DNA of 7,631 nucleotides, from positions 1 to 7,631 of the forward strand of contig CAZOBH010000032.1 in NCBI GenBank assembly GCA_964578175.1, in the 5' to 3' direction. The stretch's first letter is position 1. Each line of letters begins with the position of its first letter. Shown one piece after another: positions 1-6,829 of the stretch. The position numbers were made by a program, and so were the translations under genes. This stretch comes from RUG11788 sp964578175. GTDB taxonomy: Bacteria > Bacillota_I > Bacilli_A > RF39 > UBA660. The notes beneath the pieces are model-generated. The model saw only the letters and a program-made list of their open reading frames with translations. It ran no database searches and was not told where the DNA came from.

Positions 1-17
1 CAAATAGATAGTTTTTG

Positions 18-46
18 TTGAAATAATCGAACTTTTGTGTTATAAT
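18..46 (+). promoter_or_regulatory. Sigma-A-type promoter of the adenylating enzyme gene
   Basis: A -35 box TTGAAA lies at 18-23 and a perfect -10 TATAAT at 41-46, with a 17-bp spacer. The -10 is extended by TGT at 38-40. Transcription should begin near 52-53, giving a leader of about 35 nt. This is the best-matched promoter in the window. The core at 34-47 is identical to that of the next promoter (2066-2079). Confidence 0.85.
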
Positions 47-72
47 ATAGAACATCAAAAGGGAGTATGCCT

Positions 73-80
73 AAAGGGGG
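73..80 (+). promoter_or_regulatory. Ribosome binding site that sets the start at 88
   Basis: AAAGGGGG ends seven bases before the ATG at 88, a normal spacing. The in-frame ATG at 67 has its only purine-rich stretch (GGGAG at 61-65) one base away, which is too close for initiation. The later start is therefore preferred. Confidence 0.75.
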
Positions 81-87
81 AAAAATT

Positions 88-2037
88 ATGTCAATTCGTT
101 TTGAAAAATTAAAAAAGTTATTTGAACAAGGGAAATTTAAATTAAAATCTGGAAAAGGTATTATTCAAAGAGACTTGACTTCAGAAGAAATATTAAGAGA
201 TTTACAAGAAAATCATAATCATTCATGGTATGAAGAACTTTATTTAAGAAATAAAGATACTTTAGACGATATTGCTTTATTTTATAGAGGAACAGAAGTT
301 ACATATAGAGAAATGTTTGAAAATATGAGAATATATGCTAAAGCTCTTAAAGAATTAGGAGTAGAAAAGGGAGACGAAATACCAATATGTATTTCTAACA
401 CACCTGAGTTAGTATACATATTAGGTGCAATAAGCATTCTAGGATGTAAAGCAAATATTTTCTCTGATCACATGGATGAAGAATATACCTCTAAAATAAT
501 AAGTGAATGTAATAGTGAAATAGCATTTATAGAAGATTCTAAATATGAAGGATTATCTAAAATTCTTTCAAAGAGTCATATTAAGCATATTGTAATGCCA
601 TCAATAGCATCATCATTAAAAGATGGAAATCCATACGAAGAAATGGATAAAGAATTTGGTGGATTAGAAAACACAACTGATTCTTATACTCGAATAAATG
701 ACAGTATAATGGATATTGATTTCTTTGTAAATTTAGGTAAACATTCTAATAAAAGTATTGAAAGCGATGTATCATTAGATGATGAATTTACTATAACATA
801 TTCTAGTGGTACTACTAGTAATAGACCTAAACCAATTGTTCATACTGTAAGAAGCTTTATAACTATAGGTAGATGTCACGATCCAGAGATTCAAAAGTCA
901 GCATCAATGAAAAAAATGACAGTTGAAGCATTAATTCCTACATATTCTAATACAGATATTATATCTAGTATTTCTGATGCTTTAATGCAAGGTTCAAAAT
1001 TAGCATTAGAACCATTTTATAGTAAAGAATCTTTCTTGAATTCATTAATAATAAATAAACCAACATATGTTGTTGCTACAAGAAGTTTTTGGATATATAG
1101 TGCTAAAAAGATATTATATGATAGCGAATATCAAGGAACAAAATTACCATTCTTATTGATTCCATTTGCGGTTGGTGAACCATTAGAAGTAAATGAAGAA
1201 AAATTACTTAATAAAGCGTTAAGAAAAGCATCAGCTGGTAAAGATATAATTAAAACACCAATTTCACCTGTTGTTATGTCAGTTGCTGGTGGTGATTGTG
1301 AACATGGTGGAATATTCTGGATGTTATTTAGAAGCATACAAAGTAAGAGACCAGGATATCTATTTAAGCATGAACCTATTGGTTTAAAAACATTCCCAAT
1401 GGTTGAAACAGCAATTTTAGATGAGAATGGTAATGTCTTACCACCTGATACTTACGGAAGACTTGTTGCAAATTCTCCATGTAATATGAAAGGGTATAAA
1501 AATAGACCTAAAGAAACAGCCGAATTCTTTATAAAGGATGCAACAGGAAAAGTGTGGGGTGATTGTAGTGTATATGCTAAAAAGGATAAAAATGGTTATG
1601 TCACTATAAAAGGAAGAATTCCTAAAAGTGATGAAGATATTCCTGAATTTGTCATTTCTGATGCAATTCTAAGAGATACAAAAAATATTTTATCTTGCGA
1701 AGTTGTTGAAGATCAATCAGGATTAAAAGTTGCTCATATAGAGTTTCAACCTAGTGTAAAGAAAAAAGGACTAAAATCGATTTTAAGTGCTGAACAAAGA
1801 TGTATGAAACTTTTGGGTAAAAGTGTAACAGATAATCTTGTATATAGAATACATGGATTTGATGAATCTTATGTTTTAAATGGTAGTGGAAAAAGAAACA
1901 TTAATGTTTTAGCAGACGAAGGGTTAGAAAGATGCGTTAAACCAGAAATTACTCCTTCAGGATATAGTTTAATTAGTGCTGAGCAATATTTAGAAAGAAG
2001 AAATCAAAAAGGATATTCTAAGAAAAAAACATTGTAA
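88..2037 (+). CDS. AMP-forming adenylating enzyme, acyl-CoA synthetase-like (ANL superfamily), substrate unknown
   Basis: This 649-residue cytosolic protein probably activates a carboxylic acid with ATP, forming an acyl-adenylate and then perhaps a CoA thioester. Visible landmarks, numbered from the ATG at 88, are: an N-terminal subdomain with the GTEVTYREM element near 68-76; the phosphate-binding loop YSSGTTSNRPKP at 238-249; GGDCEHGG at 401-408, in place of the usual YGxTE region; VWGDC at 489-493, matching the (T/S)GD motif; the hinge GR at 509-510; and GSGKRN at 599-604, with the expected catalytic lysine at about 602. The length is somewhat above that of ordinary acyl-CoA synthetases, with a basic lead-in of about 45 residues. 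No carrier-protein, condensation or thioesterase domain is present, so this is not a peptide synthetase module. The phosphate loop is one residue longer than normal and several motifs are altered, which suggests a divergent subfamily. An in-frame ATG at 67 would add seven residues but has poor ribosome-site spacing. The gene has its own promoter and terminator. The class is secure; the substrate cannot be named. Confidence 0.85.
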   Translation: MSIRFEKLKKLFEQGKFKLKSGKGIIQRDLTSEEILRDLQENHNHSWYEELYLRNKDTLDDIALFYRGTEVTYREMFENMRIYAKALKELGVEKGDEIPICISNTPELVYILGAISILGCKANIFSDHMDEEYTSKIISECNSEIAFIEDSKYEGLSKILSKSHIKHIVMPSIASSLKDGNPYEEMDKEFGGLENTTDSYTRINDSIMDIDFFVNLGKHSNKSIESDVSLDDEFTITYSSGTTSNRPKPIVHTVRSFITIGRCHDPEIQKSASMKKMTVEALIPTYSNTDIISSISDALMQGSKLALEPFYSKESFLNSLIINKPTYVVATRSFWIYSAKKILYDSEYQGTKLPFLLIPFAVGEPLEVNEEKLLNKALRKASAGKDIIKTPISPVVMSVAGGDCEHGGIFWMLFRSIQSKRPGYLFKHEPIGLKTFPMVETAILDENGNVLPPDTYGRLVANSPCNMKGYKNRPKETAEFFIKDATGKVWGDCSVYAKKDKNGYVTIKGRIPKSDEDIPEFVISDAILRDTKNILSCEVVEDQSGLKVAHIEFQPSVKKKGLKSILSAEQRCMKLLGKSVTDNLVYRIHGFDESYVLNGSGKRNINVLADEGLERCVKPEITPSGYSLISAEQYLERRNQKGYSKKKTL

Positions 2038-2055
2038 AAATGTTTTTTTCTTTTT
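2020..2055 (+). terminator. Intrinsic terminator of the adenylating enzyme gene, stop codon in the loop
   Basis: A 14-bp perfect stem (2020-2033 with 2039-2052) encloses a five-base loop, and T residues continue to 2055. The stem is nearly all A-T pairs, with two G-C pairs. The TAA stop at 2035-2037 lies in the loop, so the last codons form the left arm. A ribosome finishing the gene would cover the hairpin, so termination may depend on release. Confidence 0.7.
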
Positions 2056-2069
2056 GAATAAAATATTTG

Positions 2070-2078
2070 TGTTATAAT
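2070..2078 (+). promoter_or_regulatory. Extended -10 promoter of the hybrid kinase gene
   Basis: TGTTATAAT at 2070-2078 is a perfect extended -10. No good -35 is seen at the normal distance: TTGAAT at 2054-2059 is only 13 bp away, and the canonical position falls in the T-run of the upstream terminator. Transcription should start near 2085, leaving about 18 nt before the ATG. The ribosome site TAGAGG (2088-2093) is nine bases from the ATG. Confidence 0.7.
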
Positions 2079-2102
2079 AAAGTAGAATAGAGGTATTTTA
2101 TT

Positions 2103-3947
2103 ATGAATTTAGCAATGGCTTTTACAAGTATTAGTTTATTATATTCACTTGCTTTAAATGCATTATTTTTTAGTAAGAAACATATAAAATCTTATGAAAA
2201 TAGATTGTTTGGAATAATGTTGATGTCTAATTTTATTGGATTAGTAATAGAATTATTCATTTCTTTTTCAACAATTTTGCTTGGCTCAAAAAATATTATT
2301 CCTATATTTTTAGGAAAACTGTTTCTAGTGTATTTAATAACGTTTTTATTTCTTCTAGTCCTTTATACCACTATTATAACTGTAATGAAAGTAGATGATG
2401 TTAATCAAAATGATAAAGCAGAAAAAGCAAGAAAAATAATATTGACTTTAGATTTTATTGTTATTTTTATCGATTTTTTATTACCTACAAAGATATTTTA
2501 TAACGGTGAAATTATTTATTCAACTGGGCTTGGTACAAATTTTGTTTTTTTAATATCGTTTTTATGTTCTTTTTACGTTATTATCATAAGTATTATTAAT
2601 TATAAAAATATTTTGAAGAAGAAGATGATACCATTAGTTGCTTTCTTATTTGGACTAACATTATCTGCAATTATTCAAAAATTAAATCCAGGATTTACTA
2701 TAGCTTCATCTGTAGAAACGTTTGTTTTATTTTTAATGTATAACACTATTGAAAATCCTGATATAAAAATGCTTGCTGAGATTAATATAGCAAAAGAAAA
2801 TGCTGAACGTGCTAACCGTGCTAAATCAGATTTCTTATCTAGTATGTCTCATGAAATTAGAACACCTTTAAATGCTATAGTAGGATTCTCTGAAGATATT
2901 AGTACATATAGTGAACAACTACCTGATCAAGTTAGAGAAGATGCAAGAGATATTCAAACAGCATCAAGTACACTTCTTGAAATAGTAGGTAATATTCTAG
3001 ATATTAATAAAATAGAAAGTGATAAAATGGAAATAGTTGAGATTCCATATAACTATGTTGAAGAAGTTAAAGCACTTGCTAAAGTTGATTCAGTTAGAAT
3101 AGGAGATAAACCTATTAAACTTGAAGTTGATCTTGCTGAAGATATTCCATATGAATTACTTGGTGATAAAGGTCATGTTAAAGAAGTAGTTAATAATTTA
3201 CTTACTAATGCATTAAAATATACTGAACAAGGTACTGTTACATTAAAAACGAGTTGTATTAATGAAAATGGAATGTGTAAATTAATTATTAGTGTTAAAG
3301 ATACTGGGCGTGGTATTAAAGAAGGAGATATTAATAAATTATTTAATAAGTTTGAAAGACTTGGAATTGAAAGAAATACTACTACTGAAGGTACTGGACT
3401 TGGGCTTGCAATTACAAAGAAATTGGTTGAACTTATGGGTGGTAAAATAAATGTTCAATCAGAGTTTGGTAAAGGTTCATTATTTGTTGCAGTTATTCCT
3501 CAAAAAATAAGTAGAATGAGTAAACCAGTTGATGAAAAACAAAATAATTCAGTTGGTACTGCAAATGAAATAGATTATTCTACTAAAAAAATATTAATAG
3601 TAGACGATAATAAATTAAATATTAAAGTTGCTCATCGTGCTATTGATCCACTTGGATTTGAATTAATTGAAGAATGCTTAAACGGAAAAGAAGTATTGGA
3701 AAAAATAAATTCAGGTAGTAAGTATGATGTTATTCTTATGGATATAATGATGCCTGTTATGGGCGGAGAAGAATGTTTAAGTGAACTTAAAAAGATAAAT
3801 GAATTTAATACTCCTTGTATAGCTCTTACTGCAGACGCAATAGCTGGAGCCAAAGAAAAATATATAGAAGATGGATTTGTCGACTATATAGCTAAACCAT
3901 TTACTAAAGATCAAATAAAAGAAAAATTAGAGAAGATATTGAAGTAG
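2103..3947 (+). CDS. Hybrid sensor histidine kinase: seven-segment membrane sensor, HisKA, HATPase and receiver
   Basis: This 614-residue membrane-bound hybrid kinase should sense an unknown signal, autophosphorylate on histidine and pass the phosphate to its own receiver. Hydrophobic segments lie near residues 4-23, 35-58, 68-95, 110-128, 145-166, 175-191 and 199-215, placing the kinase in the cytoplasm. A short helical linker (about 222-245) follows, with no HAMP or PAS domain seen. The H-box SHEIRTPLN carries His250. The ATPase domain shows an N-box (NNLLTNALKYT, about 364-374), the G1 box DTGRGI (400-405), the F-box FNKFERL (414-420) and the G2 box GTGLGLAI (430-437). The receiver (about 496-612) has Asp501/Asp502, the phospho-acceptor Asp547 in LMDIMMPVMGG, Thr577 and Lys598, so all key residues are present. 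No HPt protein, response regulator or DNA-binding output is encoded nearby, so its target is elsewhere. The 65-base gap upstream holds its own promoter, and it ends in its own terminator. The family is certain; the ligand is unknown. Confidence 0.95.
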   Translation: MNLAMAFTSISLLYSLALNALFFSKKHIKSYENRLFGIMLMSNFIGLVIELFISFSTILLGSKNIIPIFLGKLFLVYLITFLFLLVLYTTIITVMKVDDVNQNDKAEKARKIILTLDFIVIFIDFLLPTKIFYNGEIIYSTGLGTNFVFLISFLCSFYVIIISIINYKNILKKKMIPLVAFLFGLTLSAIIQKLNPGFTIASSVETFVLFLMYNTIENPDIKMLAEINIAKENAERANRAKSDFLSSMSHEIRTPLNAIVGFSEDISTYSEQLPDQVREDARDIQTASSTLLEIVGNILDINKIESDKMEIVEIPYNYVEEVKALAKVDSVRIGDKPIKLEVDLAEDIPYELLGDKGHVKEVVNNLLTNALKYTEQGTVTLKTSCINENGMCKLIISVKDTGRGIKEGDINKLFNKFERLGIERNTTTEGTGLGLAITKKLVELMGGKINVQSEFGKGSLFVAVIPQKISRMSKPVDEKQNNSVGTANEIDYSTKKILIVDDNKLNIKVAHRAIDPLGFELIEECLNGKEVLEKINSGSKYDVILMDIMMPVMGGEECLSELKKINEFNTPCIALTADAIAGAKEKYIEDGFVDYIAKPFTKDQIKEKLEKILK

Positions 3948-3965
3948 TAAATATCTTCTTTTTTT
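3931..3965 (+). terminator. Intrinsic terminator of the kinase gene, stop codon in the loop
   Basis: A perfect 10-bp stem (3931-3940 AGAAGATATT with 3950-3959 AATATCTTCT) has a nine-base loop and is followed by six T residues (3960-3965). The TAG stop at 3945-3947 is inside the loop. The last T of the tract is also the first base of the next extended -10. Confidence 0.8.
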
Positions 3966-3973
3966 GTTATAAT
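3965..3973 (+). promoter_or_regulatory. Extended -10 promoter of trkA-trkH, overlapping the upstream U-tract
   Basis: TGTTATAAT at 3965-3973 matches the extended -10 of the two promoters upstream. No convincing -35 is seen: TTGAAG at 3939-3944 is 23 bp away, and the normal -35 position falls in the terminator hairpin. The start would be near 3980, giving a leader of about 10 nt that is little more than the ribosome site GGTGA (3981-3985). Confidence 0.6.
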
Positions 3974-3990
3974 CGTATTTGGTGATATAA

Positions 3991-5346
3991 ATGAAGATTG
4001 TTATAGTAGGAGTAGGAAAATTAGGTGAATATCTTGCCCATGAATTAGTTAATGATAATAATGAAATAACATTAGTTGATTTAGATTTTTATGGAAAAGA
4101 ATATTTAATTAATAATGAAGATGTTAATTATATAGAAGGTAATGGAGTAGATTATGACATTTTAAAAGAAGCAGGAGTAGGTTCAGCTGATATATTAATA
4201 TCTGTTATGGATAATGATGAATATAATATAGTATCTTCATTAATTGGTGAAAAATTAGGAGTTAAACATACCATTGCAAGAATTAGAAAACCAGAATATA
4301 CGAAACTTGCAAATATCATAAAAGAAGATTTAAAACTATCTATGACAATTAATCCAGAATATTTAACAGCACTTGAAATAGTACAAACTTTAAGTATTCC
4401 TAGTGCGTTATCAGCAACTTCATTTTTAAAAGGAAGATTGGAAGTAGTATCTATTCTAGTTAAAGAAAATAGTAATTTAAATAAAATAAAGATAAAGAAT
4501 CTTACTAAAAAATTAGATAATAAAGTATTAATTTGTTCTATTGAAAGAGAAGGGAAATTTATCTTACCTGGTGGAGATGATATTATTTATGCAGGAGATA
4601 AATTAAATATTACTGGAACTAGAACTGGTATAAATTCATTTCTTAAATTTGATAATTTAATCACAGATAAAATAAGAAATGTAATTATATCAGGAGGATC
4701 AAATATAGCTATTTATCTTTCTAGATCATTAATTGAATTAGGAATGAATGTTAAGATAATTGAAAATAATAAAGAACGTTGTAAATTACTTAGTGATTTA
4801 TTACCAGATGCTTTAATAATTAATGGAGATGTATCTGATCAAAACTTATTACATGAAGAAGGAATAGATGAAGCAGATGCTTTTATATCTTTAACTAGTA
4901 TTGATGAAGAAAATATTATTCATTCAATGTTTGCTTCAATTGTAGGTGTAAAAAAGATTATTACTAAGATTAATCATATAGATTTAGATGGGGTTATTGA
5001 AAAAAGTGGAGTTCAAACTATAGTAACTCCTCATAAAGTAGCAGCCAATCATGTTGTACAATATTTAAGAGCTATGGAAAACAGTGGAGATTCAATAGTT
5101 GAAGCTCTTTATAAGTTTGATGATGGACTTGAAATGTTACAATTACATGTAGAAAAAGAGTTTGAAGGAATAGGTATTAAATTAAAAGATTTAAATTTAA
5201 AAGATGGAATATTAGTTGTTGCAATAGGAAGAGAAAAAAATATAATTATTCCTAATGGTAATGATGTGATTTTAGAAAATGATACATTAGTAATTAGAAA
5301 TGGAAATGATTATCCACTTAAAAATTTAAATGATATTATAGGATAA
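3991..5346 (+). CDS. trkA: Trk potassium uptake regulatory subunit TrkA (two RCK domains)
   Basis: TrkA is the cytoplasmic nucleotide-binding ring that gates the potassium channel subunit TrkH. At 451 residues it has the full double-RCK length, not the roughly 220 residues of single-RCK KtrA. The first Rossmann domain starts at once with GVGKLG (residues 7-12), the acidic Asp30 closing the second strand, and a GNG element near 50-52. An RCK-C domain follows at about 140-220. The second Rossmann domain starts near 229 with GGSNIA (235-240), acidic Glu258 and NGD at 278-280. It is followed by TPHKVAANHVVQYLR (346-360) and a second RCK-C domain (about 365-450). The second glycine loop is weaker than the family GGGxxG, so nucleotide binding there may be altered. 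An in-frame TAA directly precedes the ATG, which fixes the start. The gene ends four bases before trkH, with which it must share a transcript. The RCK-C domains are possible ligand sites (for example for cyclic di-AMP, as known for KtrA); this is not shown by the sequence. Confidence 0.95.
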   Translation: MKIVIVGVGKLGEYLAHELVNDNNEITLVDLDFYGKEYLINNEDVNYIEGNGVDYDILKEAGVGSADILISVMDNDEYNIVSSLIGEKLGVKHTIARIRKPEYTKLANIIKEDLKLSMTINPEYLTALEIVQTLSIPSALSATSFLKGRLEVVSILVKENSNLNKIKIKNLTKKLDNKVLICSIEREGKFILPGGDDIIYAGDKLNITGTRTGINSFLKFDNLITDKIRNVIISGGSNIAIYLSRSLIELGMNVKIIENNKERCKLLSDLLPDALIINGDVSDQNLLHEEGIDEADAFISLTSIDEENIIHSMFASIVGVKKIITKINHIDLDGVIEKSGVQTIVTPHKVAANHVVQYLRAMENSGDSIVEALYKFDDGLEMLQLHVEKEFEGIGIKLKDLNLKDGILVVAIGREKNIIIPNGNDVILENDTLVIRNGNDYPLKNLNDIIG

Positions 5347-5350
5347 AAGT

Positions 5351-6769
5351 ATGAGAAATCTAAATATATATAAGTATATAGGAAAAGTTTTAATAGGATA
5401 TTCTATATTATTCCTAGTTCCAATAATCGTATCATTTATCTATCATGAATCTTTTATACCATTTCTTATTCCTGGATTATTATCTTTAGTAATAGGTAAT
5501 CTTTTAAATAGTTTAAGAGTAAAGAAAAGTAGTATTTATGCTAGAGATGGATTTATTATTGTAGCTCTTTCCTGGATTATTATTAGTTTGATTGGTGCTT
5601 TACCATTTGTAATTAATAAAGATTTAAATTATGTAGATGCTCTATTTGAAACAGTTTCAGGTTTTACAACAACTGGAGCTACTACTTTTAATGATGTTGA
5701 AGTATTAAATAAAAGTATCTTGTTTTGGAGAAGTTTTACTCATTTCATTGGTGGAATGGGAGTACTTACTTTTGTAATGGCTATTATTCCATTATCTAAA
5801 AAAGATAAAAGTATGCACGTATTAAAAGCAGAGATACCGGGACCACAAGTAGGTAAATTAACTCCTAGTATTAAAAAAACTTTATTTTATTTATATGGAA
5901 TATATTTATTATTATCATTTATAGAAGTAATACTATTATTAATCGGTAAAATGCCATTATTTGATTCTATAGTCATAACTTTTGGTACAGCTGGTACTGG
6001 AGGATTTAGTGTGCTTAATACTTCAATTGCTAGTTATAGTGTCTTTTCAAAATATGTAATCGCTATTTTTATGTTGTTGTTTGGAGTTAATTATAATATT
6101 TATTTCTTAATCTTAATTGGTAATATTAAAAATGCTTTAAAAAGTGAAGAACTTAGAGTTTATTTAACTATATATGTTATTTCAGTATTATTTATAGTTT
6201 TAAATACATATCAAATGTTTAATAATTTATCAGAAGCTTTCTTATCTGGAATATTTCATGTAAGTAGTATTTTTACTAGTACTGGTTATAATATAGGTGA
6301 TATAAATATTTACCCAAGTGATTGTAGATTTTTAATGTTATTTTTAATGATAGTTAGTGCTTGTGCTGGTAGTACTTGTGGTGGATTAAAAGTAGGAAGA
6401 TTAGTATTAGGTTATAAAATTATTAAAAGAGAACTTAAAAAATTAGTTCATCCTAATAGTGTTCAAAATATTTACTATGAAGGTAAAAAAGTATCAGAAG
6501 ATATAGTTAATAGTACTACTACATTTTTACTTTTATATGTTGTTTTATTAATTGCAGAAATATTTATTATTAGTTTTTCTGGATATGATGTTGAAACATC
6601 TATTAATGCAGTATTTTCAACATTTGCAAATGTAGGTTTATGTTTTAATATAAGTAATTATGCTAGTTTCTCATGGTTTCCTAAAATAATTTTAAGTATT
6701 GGAATGCTTTTAGGAAGACTTGAAATATTTCCAATGTTAGTTATTCTTGCTGATTTAAGAAAAAAATAG
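5351..6769 (+). CDS. trkH: Trk potassium uptake membrane subunit TrkH
   Basis: TrkH is the ion-conducting subunit of the TrkAH system in the cytoplasmic membrane. The 472 residues form four membrane-pore-membrane repeats. Their pore loops are visible as SGFTTTGAT (103-111), GTAGTGGFS (212-220), TSTGYNIGD (309-317) and FANVGL (425-430); the central glycines should line the selectivity filter. Other family marks are FIGGMGVLT (132-140), the intramembrane loop AGSTCGGLKVGR (339-350) and the C-terminal GMLLGRLEIFPMLVIL (451-466). Cys343 stands where the family usually has a small residue such as glycine, and the fourth filter reads NVGL rather than the commoner NVGPG. The ATG lies four bases after the trkA stop. 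The sequence AGGA that can serve as ribosome site (5340-5343) is at the trkA terminus, so translation is probably coupled. The length and pairing with a double-RCK TrkA argue for Trk rather than Ktr. Confidence 0.95.
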   Translation: MRNLNIYKYIGKVLIGYSILFLVPIIVSFIYHESFIPFLIPGLLSLVIGNLLNSLRVKKSSIYARDGFIIVALSWIIISLIGALPFVINKDLNYVDALFETVSGFTTTGATTFNDVEVLNKSILFWRSFTHFIGGMGVLTFVMAIIPLSKKDKSMHVLKAEIPGPQVGKLTPSIKKTLFYLYGIYLLLSFIEVILLLIGKMPLFDSIVITFGTAGTGGFSVLNTSIASYSVFSKYVIAIFMLLFGVNYNIYFLILIGNIKNALKSEELRVYLTIYVISVLFIVLNTYQMFNNLSEAFLSGIFHVSSIFTSTGYNIGDINIYPSDCRFLMLFLMIVSACAGSTCGGLKVGRLVLGYKIIKRELKKLVHPNSVQNIYYEGKKVSEDIVNSTTTFLLLYVVLLIAEIFIISFSGYDVETSINAVFSTFANVGLCFNISNYASFSWFPKIILSIGMLLGRLEIFPMLVILADLRKK

Positions 6770-6775
6770 TATTAT
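6747..6775 (+). promoter_or_regulatory. Possible pyrH promoter inside the 3' end of trkH
   Basis: TTGCTG at 6747-6752 and TATTAT at 6770-6775 are separated by 17 bp. Each departs from consensus and there is no TG extension. If active, transcription would start near 6781-6782, at the foot of the hairpin described next. No better promoter is seen between trkH and pyrH. The alternative is read-through from trkA-trkH. Confidence 0.4.
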
Positions 6776-6780
6776 GTAGT

Positions 6781-6818
6781 AAAGGAGGAAGAATTAATTT
6801 AGTTCTTTCTCTTTTTTT
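6781..6818 (+). terminator. Hairpin with U-tract between trkH and pyrH (terminator or attenuator)
   Basis: The left arm AAAGGAGGAAGAA (6781-6793) pairs with 6803-6815 over 13 bp, including two G-U pairs, around a nine-base loop (6794-6802). T residues run from 6812 to 6818, partly inside the stem. This fits an intrinsic terminator for trkA-trkH. It lies directly against the pyrH ribosome site, so it may also control pyrH expression. Confidence 0.6.
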
Positions 6819-6825
6819 AAGGAGA
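6818..6825 (+). promoter_or_regulatory. Ribosome binding site of pyrH
   Basis: TAAGGAGA is a near-perfect Shine-Dalgarno site; its AAGGAG core ends five bases before the ATG at 6830. It begins exactly where the U-tract of the upstream hairpin ends, so the hairpin does not hide it. The TAA at 6818-6820 is in frame with pyrH and excludes any earlier start. Confidence 0.8.
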
Positions 6826-6829
6826 ATAT

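Noticed and set aside
67..87. Upstream in-frame ATG as the start of the adenylating enzyme
   Set aside because: Its purine-rich stretch is one base from the ATG, while the ATG at 88 has AAAGGGGG at a seven-base spacing.
1131..1337. 68-codon minus-strand reading frame
   Set aside because: It lies wholly inside the adenylating enzyme gene, has no recognisable domain and is a shadow of that coding sequence.
88..2037. Nonribosomal peptide synthetase or D-alanine ligase (DltA) identity
   Set aside because: No carrier domain or dlt neighbours are present, and the motifs and length do not fit DltA.
3632..3853. 73-codon minus-strand reading frame
   Set aside because: It lies inside the receiver domain of the kinase gene and has no recognisable domain.
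3931..3990. Potassium- or cyclic di-AMP-responsive riboswitch before trkA
   Set aside because: Only 43 bases separate the genes, and they are filled by a terminator, a -10 element and a ribosome site.
5180..5206. Short direct repeat (TTAAAAGAT twice) in trkA
   Set aside because: It encodes LKDLNLKD within a normal RCK-C domain and is explained by amino acid and codon bias.
6781..6788. AAAGGAGG as a ribosome site for a small gene
   Set aside because: No ATG, GTG or TTG follows at a usable distance; the bases form the left arm of the hairpin before pyrH.
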